Assembly: GCA_035542815.1 (NCBI GenBank)
Contig: DATKKS010000112.1
Span: 1-35,735, forward strand
Length of the DNA stretch: 35,735 bases
Direction of reading: 5' to 3'
DNA from: JACRLI01 sp035542815
GTDB taxonomy: Bacteria; Eisenbacteria; RBG-16-71-46; JACRLI01
Shown here: in pieces, positions 30,464 to 35,735 of the stretch
Layout of the letters: every line of letters starts with the position of its first letter
Numbering within the stretch: the first letter of the stretch is position 1
The notes under the pieces: model-generated
What the model was told of the DNA's origin: nothing
The model's input: the letters and a program-made list of their open reading frames with translations, nothing else
Database searches by the model: none
Translations under genes and position numbers: made by a program

Positions 30464-32143
30464 ATGAACAAGACCCTCAAGCTGCTGTTCCTGCTGCCGG
30501 TCCTGGCGGGCGCGCTCGCCCCGGCGGCGCACGCCTCGTTCACCGGCACCATCTACCTGACCAACTTCTCGACCCATCAGGTGTCCAGCGCCTCGGTGGT
30601 CGGCGGGCTGGTCTCGGGCGCGCCCTCCACCATCACCGGCCTGGCCGGCTCCGACGGCATCGTGTGCACCCCGGGCAAGACCGAACTCATCATCGGGGGC
30701 CAGCTCTCGGACAACATCTACAAGGTGGACCCCGTCAGCGGCACCTCCACCCAGCTGAACAACAACACCCCCGACGCGCTGCTGGGCGCGTTCCACGTGA
30801 CCTTCAACCCGGCCGGCACCCAGGTGTGGACCGGGGCCTTCTACAGCGCCGACATCGGCTGGGTGGACTACGCCACCGGCGCCACCCACTCCAGCCCGGT
30901 GACCGGGACCGACAACGGCATCGTCACCGGCGTGGTGTTCATGCCCAACGGCGACTTCTACGTGAGCGACGCGCCGGACGAGGGCGGCGGCAGCGTGTAC
31001 CTGCTGAACACCAGCACCTTCGCCGCCACCAAGGTGTTCACCTCGGCCAAGACCTCCCACGGGCTCACCTACGACCCCTACACCAAGCACCTGCTGGTGG
31101 ACGGCGCGGACGAGATCGACGAGATCGCGGTGAGCGGCGCCAACCCGGCCACGCTGGTGCGCTCCTGGTCGGTGGCGGGCATGATCGGCACCGACTTCCT
31201 GTCCCACCTGGACCAGGGCTTCTCGGACGGCGTGGGCAACTACTTCGTGGGCTCCAACGAGGGCACCCTGATCTACCTCGACCTGACCGCGGCGAGCCCC
31301 GCGCCGGTGGTGAGCGGCCACCTGGGCTCGGGCCTGGACGACGTCACCGGCTGCTTCAGCGCGCCGCCGCCGCCGCCGTGCAAGAACAAGCCGGTGTGCC
31401 TGCAGATCTGGCAGTGGCAGTGCGGCCGGTGCACCCACCAGGCGAGCGCCGACTCGATCAATGCGCTGTTCGCGGAGATCACCGCCGGCGGCAGCAAGGT
31501 GTTCGGCAAGGGCGGCTGCTACATCGCCAGCTGCGCGCTGCTGACCGCCCGCTGCGACCGCGACCTGCGCACCCAGGCGGCCCAGCAGTACCTGGCCCTG
31601 CTCCTCAACGAGGCCGCGGGGCTGATCTGCGACACGGCCAAGGTGCACTGCGGCGGCACCTGCGGTTCGCCGGGGACCACGGTGCGGGTGAGCGACGTGA
31701 TCGCGCTGATCGACTCCTCGCTGTGCAAGCAGAACAAGCCCTGGTCCTTCTACCAGAACCTCGCCAGCCTGGCGGAGTGCGTCAACAACTCCGGCCAGAC
31801 CTACGGGAAGTACACCACGCACTGGACCGACACCCAGGCCGCGGCCAGCCAGGTGGAGTTCCAGGTCGAGCTGCTCAGCGGGAACCCGCTGCGCCTGAAC
31901 TCGGGCGCGGGCGTGAGCTTCCGGCTCAGCGCCCCGGGCGTGAGCATCGTGAACTTCGGGATCTTCGACGCCGCCGGGCGGCTGGTGGCGCAGCCGCTGC
32001 GCTACCGCGCGGTGGCCGGCCCCACGGTGGTCAACTGGGACGGCCGGACGCTGCAAGGCGCGCGCGGGGCCGCCGGGGCGTACTTCTACCGGGTCACCGC
32101 CGGCACGCAGGTGCGGACCGGCCGGTTCATCGTGGTGGAGTAA
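30464..32143 (+). CDS. Secreted beta-propeller-like protein with cysteine-rich insert and C-terminal sorting module
   Basis: The 559-residue protein has a clean signal peptide (MNKTLKLLFLLPVLAGALAP, cleavage near AHA-S at 24). Residues about 25-305 are repeated short beta motifs (TIYLTNFSTHQV, NIYKVDPVSGT, GSVYLLNTSTF, KHLLVDGADEI) like NHL/SMP-30-type propellers. After APPPPPC, residues about 308-445 form a module with about a dozen cysteines, containing AAQQYLALLLNEAAGL and TTVRVSDVIALIDSSL. Similar helical modules with LLN.AAG cores occur in other secreted bacterial proteins. The end (about 465-559) is a FlgD-like module (FGIFDAAGRLV, VVNWDGRTLQGARG, GAYFYRVTAG). ATG 30464 follows GGAGGAAG. 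A binding or structural surface role is likely; no catalytic residues are evident. Confidence 0.85.
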   Translation: MNKTLKLLFLLPVLAGALAPAAHASFTGTIYLTNFSTHQVSSASVVGGLVSGAPSTITGLAGSDGIVCTPGKTELIIGGQLSDNIYKVDPVSGTSTQLNNNTPDALLGAFHVTFNPAGTQVWTGAFYSADIGWVDYATGATHSSPVTGTDNGIVTGVVFMPNGDFYVSDAPDEGGGSVYLLNTSTFAATKVFTSAKTSHGLTYDPYTKHLLVDGADEIDEIAVSGANPATLVRSWSVAGMIGTDFLSHLDQGFSDGVGNYFVGSNEGTLIYLDLTAASPAPVVSGHLGSGLDDVTGCFSAPPPPPCKNKPVCLQIWQWQCGRCTHQASADSINALFAEITAGGSKVFGKGGCYIASCALLTARCDRDLRTQAAQQYLALLLNEAAGLICDTAKVHCGGTCGSPGTTVRVSDVIALIDSSLCKQNKPWSFYQNLASLAECVNNSGQTYGKYTTHWTDTQAAASQVEFQVELLSGNPLRLNSGAGVSFRLSAPGVSIVNFGIFDAAGRLVAQPLRYRAVAGPTVVNWDGRTLQGARGAAGAYFYRVTAGTQVRTGRFIVVE

Positions 32144-32180
32144 GTCCGCGGCCGCGGCCGCGCATCGCCAGGAAACACGC

Positions 32181-32215
32181 AGGGCGGGCCCTTCCGGGAG
32201 AAGGGCCCGCCCTTT
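32181..32215. terminator. Strong bidirectional hairpin terminator
   Basis: AGGGCGGGCCCTTC (32181-32194), loop CGGGA, GAAGGGCCCGCCCT (32200-32213) form a perfect 14-bp stem, followed by TT. It lies between two convergent genes (stops at 32143 and 32237) and should stop transcription from both sides. Confidence 0.8.
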
Positions 32216-32236
32216 GCGTCGCGCGCCGCCGGGGCG

Positions 32237-34537
32237 CTAAAAGCGCAACAGGACGCCGTCCTCCACCTCCACCGGCACCCGCACCACCATCAGCGTCATG
32301 TCGTCCTCGGGCTCCTGGTTGGCGGTGAAGGCGGCCAGTTCGGAGCGCAGCCGGCCCGCCAGCTCCTCCCCGCACAGGCCGCGCGGCGCCCGCTCCAGGA
32401 AGCGCACCACCCCCTCCTCCTCGAAGAAGTCGCCGCGCTCGTTGCGGGCCTCGGTCAGGCCGTCGGTGTACAGCAGCAGCCGGTCGCCGGGGAGCAGGCT
32501 CACCCGGCCCTCCGAGAGCTGCGGGTCCCGGAACGCGCCCAGGATGAGGCCGCCGGCGCCCAGCCGCTCGATGGGGCCGGAGGCGCGCTGCAGCAGCGGC
32601 GGGTTGTGCCCGGCGTTGCAGTAGGTCAGCTCCAGGGTCTCCAGGTGCACGCAGCCCAGGAAGCAGGTGGCGAAGCGGCCCTCCGAGGCGCTCTGCAGCA
32701 TGAGCTGGTTGATGCGCTCGAGCATCGCCTGCACGGTGCGCGGCTCGCCCGCCTGGGTGCGCAGCGAGGCCTGCATCATGCTCATGATCAGAGCCGCGGG
32801 CACCCCCTTGCCGCTCACGTCGGCCACCACGAACAGCGCGCAGGAGCCCAGGTCCAGCACGTCGAAGTAGTCCCCGCCCACCTGGCGCGAGGGCTGGTTC
32901 ACGCCGAACACCTCCACCCGCTCCCAGCGCGGGAACGTGGACGGCAGGTAGCCGGCCTGGATCTGGCGCGCCAGCTGCAGCTCCTCCTCCATCGCGGCGC
33001 GCTGCAGGCTCTGCGCGTACAGCGCGGCGTTGCGCATCGCCGCGCCGGTCTGGTTGGCCAGGGTCTCCAGCAGCGACAGGTCCTCGCTGGTGTACCGGCC
33101 GCGGGTGAGCTTGCGCCCCAGCGCCATCACCCCCAGCACCTCGCCCCCGTGGTCCACCGGCAGGAACAGGTCGAAGCCCAGCCGGTCCGCGGCGCCCCGG
33201 AAAGCCTCGGCTTCGTCGGTCGCCTGCCAGCCGGGGGTGGCGGGGTCGGCCAGGTCGCGCGTGAACTGCGGCCCCTCCCCCAGGACCTCCGGCCGCAGCC
33301 GCGCGCCGCACTCGGCGAACCGCGGCTCGGCAGCCAGCTCGCGGCCGCGGCGGCTGCGGCGCTCGGCGTCGTAAGCCGCCAGCGGCAGGAAGCCGGTGCC
33401 GTCCCGCCGGTACAGCGCGCAGCGCTCCAGCAGCAGCGACTCGCCCACCGAGCCGGCCAGCCGTTCCGCCAGCAGGCGCAAGTCCAGGATGGTCACGATG
33501 TCGCGCGACAGCGCCTGCAGCACCGTGCGCCCCTCCCGCCGGTCGCGCCCCAGGTAGCCCTCGACCACCTCCTCCACCCGCTGCACCAGCGGCTGCAGCG
33601 TGGCCAGCGCCACGAGCAGCAGCAGCGGCTCCATCAGCCGCCAGTCGAACGCGCCCCACCGGGTGAAGAACGTGCGCGCCAGGTCCGACAGCAGCACGTA
33701 GGCCATCGCCAGCGCCAGCGCCGGGATCAGGAACAGGATGCCGCGGCGGAGGATCAGCCCGGCGTCCAGGAACTTGTGCCGCACGATGGCGTAGGCGATC
33801 GAGCCCGAGCCCACCGCCAGCGCCACCGCGACGATGGCCGCGCGCGCCCCGCTCTGCACCAGCCCGCGGATCCCGAACACGTTGGGCAGCGGGTCGGCCA
33901 CCGCGTACAGCACCAGGCACACCCCCAGCCCCCAGGTGATCACCCGGAGCTGGGCCCTGAGCCGCGGGCTGCGCGCCTGCCGCCGCCGCGTGCCGAGCAG
34001 CACCAGCGTGCCCCCGATGTAGGCCAGGTTCACGAGCGAGAACAGGAACACATGGGCGTCGTAGAACAGCAGCAGCATCACCCGCAGCGTGCGCACCGGG
34101 CCGCCGATCCAGTCGCCGGGCCCGCGCGGGTCGGGCAGGAAGAAGGAGCCCCGGCTCTGCTCGGCCACCACCGCCAGGGCCAGGTGGATCACGTACGGCA
34201 GGAAGATGAGCGCGACGGCCCCGGGCACGCGCCGCAGCCACGGGCTGTCCTGCGGGAAGATCAGCACGAACATCAGCAGCGCCGGGAAGAACAGCTGCCA
34301 CAGGAGGGCCACGTACCGGCCCAGGTCGGTCTGCGCCGGGGACACCGTGCCGGAGACGGCGCGCGCGGACAGCTCCAGGCCCACCTCCAGCGCCGCGAGG
34401 CCGCCGAAGAACAGCATCACCGCGGCCACGCGGTTGAGCCTGTGGCGGGGGTCGGCCCGGAAGATGGCCAGGCCGAGGAGCAGGATCAGGGCGCCGAGGG
34501 TGAAGCACAGGGCGGCGCCCGTCAGCGGGAGGGGCAT
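32237..34537 (-). CDS. Membrane-bound GAF-SpoIIE (PP2C) phosphatase
   Basis: The 766-residue protein has eight or nine N-terminal transmembrane segments (to about residue 320), a short coiled linker (VQRVEEVVEGYLGRDRREG), a GAF domain (about 345-505, with DLFLPVDHGGEVLGVMALG), a linker helix (EEELQLARQIQAGYLPS), and a SpoIIE/RsbU-type serine phosphatase domain (about 530-766). Metal-binding motifs GGDYFDV, VADVSGKG, TDGLTEARN and EDDMTLMVVR are all present, so it should be active. Such enzymes usually dephosphorylate an anti-anti-sigma protein to start a stress response, but no STAS or anti-sigma partner lies in the window. I choose ATG 34537 over 34579 because GGAGGT stands about 10 nt upstream and the protein then begins at the first membrane helix. 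Confidence 0.92.
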   Translation of the reverse strand: MPLPLTGAALCFTLGALILLLGLAIFRADPRHRLNRVAAVMLFFGGLAALEVGLELSARAVSGTVSPAQTDLGRYVALLWQLFFPALLMFVLIFPQDSPWLRRVPGAVALIFLPYVIHLALAVVAEQSRGSFFLPDPRGPGDWIGGPVRTLRVMLLLFYDAHVFLFSLVNLAYIGGTLVLLGTRRRQARSPRLRAQLRVITWGLGVCLVLYAVADPLPNVFGIRGLVQSGARAAIVAVALAVGSGSIAYAIVRHKFLDAGLILRRGILFLIPALALAMAYVLLSDLARTFFTRWGAFDWRLMEPLLLLVALATLQPLVQRVEEVVEGYLGRDRREGRTVLQALSRDIVTILDLRLLAERLAGSVGESLLLERCALYRRDGTGFLPLAAYDAERRSRRGRELAAEPRFAECGARLRPEVLGEGPQFTRDLADPATPGWQATDEAEAFRGAADRLGFDLFLPVDHGGEVLGVMALGRKLTRGRYTSEDLSLLETLANQTGAAMRNAALYAQSLQRAAMEEELQLARQIQAGYLPSTFPRWERVEVFGVNQPSRQVGGDYFDVLDLGSCALFVVADVSGKGVPAALIMSMMQASLRTQAGEPRTVQAMLERINQLMLQSASEGRFATCFLGCVHLETLELTYCNAGHNPPLLQRASGPIERLGAGGLILGAFRDPQLSEGRVSLLPGDRLLLYTDGLTEARNERGDFFEEEGVVRFLERAPRGLCGEELAGRLRSELAAFTANQEPEDDMTLMVVRVPVEVEDGVLLRF

Positions 34538-34814
34538 TCCCGAACAACCTCCGGAGCGGAGCCTAGGGGCTGCGGCCAAGAAGCTGGCCCGGGCGGTCCG
34601 GGTCGGGCCCAGCGCGCGAGCGCCTCCGGGAAGAGCTGCAGGACCGGCGGCCAGGCCCGCAGCTTCCCACTATAGCCAAGGACGCCCGGGACGGCCAGCG
34701 GGTTGCCGAAAGAGGTCAACCTCGCGGATGACACTATCTTGTAACGGGAGGTCGGGTTCAGGACCGGGCGGGCGGCCGCCCGCGGGCGGGGCCGGCGGGC
34801 CGGGAACCCGCGGG
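34538..34814 (-). other. Intergenic region between cdaA and the phosphatase gene
   Basis: It contains a perfect 16-bp palindrome GCGGGCGGCCGCCCGC (34768-34783) about 30 nt after the cdaA stop, possibly a terminator without a T-tract. On the minus strand TATAGT (near 34671-34676) is a fair -10 box for the phosphatase gene, but its -35 is poor. TTGACC (near 34714-34719) is too far away to pair with it. No gene fits. Confidence 0.35.
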
Positions 34815-35639
34815 TCAGGAGCCGGCCGCGGCCGCGCCGTGCTCGCGGCGGCTGCCGGCCCGCCACCAGCGGCGCCACCGGCGCAGCCGGCGCCGCGCGA
34901 GGAGCCCCTGCAGCGCCGAGCGCAGCCCGGGCACGGACAGGCCCCGGCGCAGCTCGCCGTTCACCGCCAGCGACACCTCGCGCCGCTCCTCGGAGACCAC
35001 CACCACCACGGCGTCGGTCTCCTCGGCCAGGCCCAGCGCGGCGCGGTGGCGCATTCCCAGGCGGGGTATGGGCGGGATGTTCTGGGAGAGCGGCAGGATG
35101 CAGCCCGCGGAGACCAGGGTGTCCCCGGAGATCATCACCGCGCCGTCGTGCAGCGGCGAGCCGGGGGTGAAGATGGTCACCAGCAGCTCGCTCTTCACCA
35201 TCGCGTCCAGGCGCGAGCCGGTCTCCACGAAGTTCATCAGCCCCACGTCCCGCTCCAGCACCAGCAGCGCGCCCCAGCCGCGCTCGGTGAGCTGCTCGCA
35301 GGCGCGGGCCACCTCGTCCAGCACGCTCCGGCGGCCCACCCGGAAGAGCTGCGAGAGCAGCGGCACCTGGCCCAGCTGGGCCAGCGCTCCGCGCAGTTCC
35401 GGCTGGAAGATGACCACGAACGCCACCACCCACACGGTCTTCAGGGTGTTGAAGATCCAGTTGAGCGCGTTGAGCTGCAGGTACTGCGCGAGCAGCGAAA
35501 CCAGCAGGATGAAGATGAGGCTGGCGAACATCTGCGCGGCGCGCGTGCCCTTCACCCGCAGGAACAGCCGGTAGAAGAGGAACGCCACCAGCAGAACGTC
35601 CAGGACGTCCAGGATCCAGTGTTGGTGGAGGCGGAACAT
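34815..35639 (-). CDS. cdaA: CdaA-type membrane diadenylate cyclase
   Basis: CdaA makes cyclic di-AMP from two ATP at the inner face of the membrane. The 274 residues show three N-terminal helices (about 10-28, 37-55, 66-79), the linker FQPELRGALAQLG, and the DisA-N catalytic domain with DGA at 165-167 and GMRHRAALG at 195-203, both active-site motifs. The following SEERREVSLAVNGEL is also conserved. The start MFRLHQHWILDVLDVLLVAFLFYRL, read in parts, matches family N-termini well. The C-terminus is unusual: about 25 residues very rich in Arg and Trp (about 247-266), then an Ala-rich tail. A gene ending just upstream on the same strand would be the operon partner. Cyclic di-AMP usually controls potassium and osmolyte transport. 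Confidence 0.94.
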   Translation of the reverse strand: MFRLHQHWILDVLDVLLVAFLFYRLFLRVKGTRAAQMFASLIFILLVSLLAQYLQLNALNWIFNTLKTVWVVAFVVIFQPELRGALAQLGQVPLLSQLFRVGRRSVLDEVARACEQLTERGWGALLVLERDVGLMNFVETGSRLDAMVKSELLVTIFTPGSPLHDGAVMISGDTLVSAGCILPLSQNIPPIPRLGMRHRAALGLAEETDAVVVVVSEERREVSLAVNGELRRGLSVPGLRSALQGLLARRRLRRWRRWWRAGSRREHGAAAAGS

Positions 35640-35710
35640 GGGGCCAGTCTAGCAGACGCCGCGGGCGCGCGGGTAGGTGGGGCGGGCCCGGAGGCCGGGC
35701 GGCGGGAGGC

Positions 35711-35735
35711 TCAGGTCCCCCAGCGGCGCAGCGCG
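35711..35735 (-). CDS. Possible 3' end of the gene upstream of cdaA
   Basis: On the minus strand the last bases read Ala-Leu-Arg-Arg-Trp-Gly-Thr and a TGA stop (35711-35713), which would leave a 71-nt gap to cdaA. In many bacteria cdaA follows folP (dihydropteroate synthase), but seven residues cannot confirm this. Confidence 0.15.

Noticed and set aside
32606..34675. 689-residue plus-strand frame over the phosphatase
   Set aside because: Gln/His/Arg repeats typical of an antisense shadow; the opposite strand has complete GAF and SpoIIE motifs.
1..35735. tRNA, rRNA, insertion sequences or prophage
   Set aside because: No cloverleaf, rRNA core, transposase or terminal inverted repeats of element size were recognised on either strand by eye.

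Overview
This is a very GC-rich bacterial window with tightly packed genes, TTG and GTG starts beside strong Shine-Dalgarno (SD) sequences, and no tRNA, rRNA, CRISPR array or insertion sequence that I can see. Three secreted proteins (genes at 2, 17605 and 30464) end in a FlgD-like or type-A-sorting-like beta module (PNP...VFDVAGRLVR...WDG...GxYF). Such modules are typical of FCB-related lineages. With the very high GC content, I infer a candidate-phylum organism of the Eisenbacteria type, most likely a metagenomic contig. This placement is an inference; no marker gene settles it.

Left part (1-7336): a 5'-truncated multidomain secreted protein (lamin-tail-like, PKD, IPT/TIG, sorting module) converges on an unusual fusion of a YkuD L,D-transpeptidase-fold domain and a complete Mur ligase. 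Behind the fusion lie two small palindromic repeats, a cysteine-rich secreted orphan and a PPOX-family flavoprotein, all on the minus strand.

Centre-left (7416-14088, minus strand): a self-contained operon for a lipoate-dependent 2-oxoacid dehydrogenase, in transcription order lpdA (E3), lipB, E1 alpha, E1 beta, E2, lipA. The complex is encoded with the enzymes that build and attach its cofactor. Divergent from it, behind an AT-rich promoter region with a good sigma-70 promoter and a palindrome, is an XRE regulator. Its IrrE/ImmA-like domain has lost its zinc ligands, and it is a candidate regulator of the operon.

Centre (15621-22421): an Ada-AlkA fusion is translationally coupled to an Ogt-type alkyltransferase for alkylation repair. 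Convergent to it on the minus strand are a secreted alpha/beta hydrolase, a flavin reductase-like protein, a SIMPL protein and an MFS transporter. The last three form a tight cluster.

Right part (22588-30095, plus strand): a five-gene unit encodes an outer-membrane factor, a lipoprotein membrane-fusion protein with a short hairpin, an RND pump, an OmpR-type response regulator and a histidine kinase. Three of its four junctions overlap by 4 nt. A direct repeat with 11-bp period ahead of it is a candidate operator. A secreted beta-propeller protein with a cysteine-rich insert follows, closed by a strong hairpin terminator. The window ends with a membrane GAF-SpoIIE phosphatase and a CdaA-type diadenylate cyclase on the minus strand.

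The most notable item is the YkuD-Mur ligase fusion. It has no signal peptide and may be a one-polypeptide cytosolic peptidoglycan-recycling enzyme: trim a tetrapeptide, then ligate the tripeptide.
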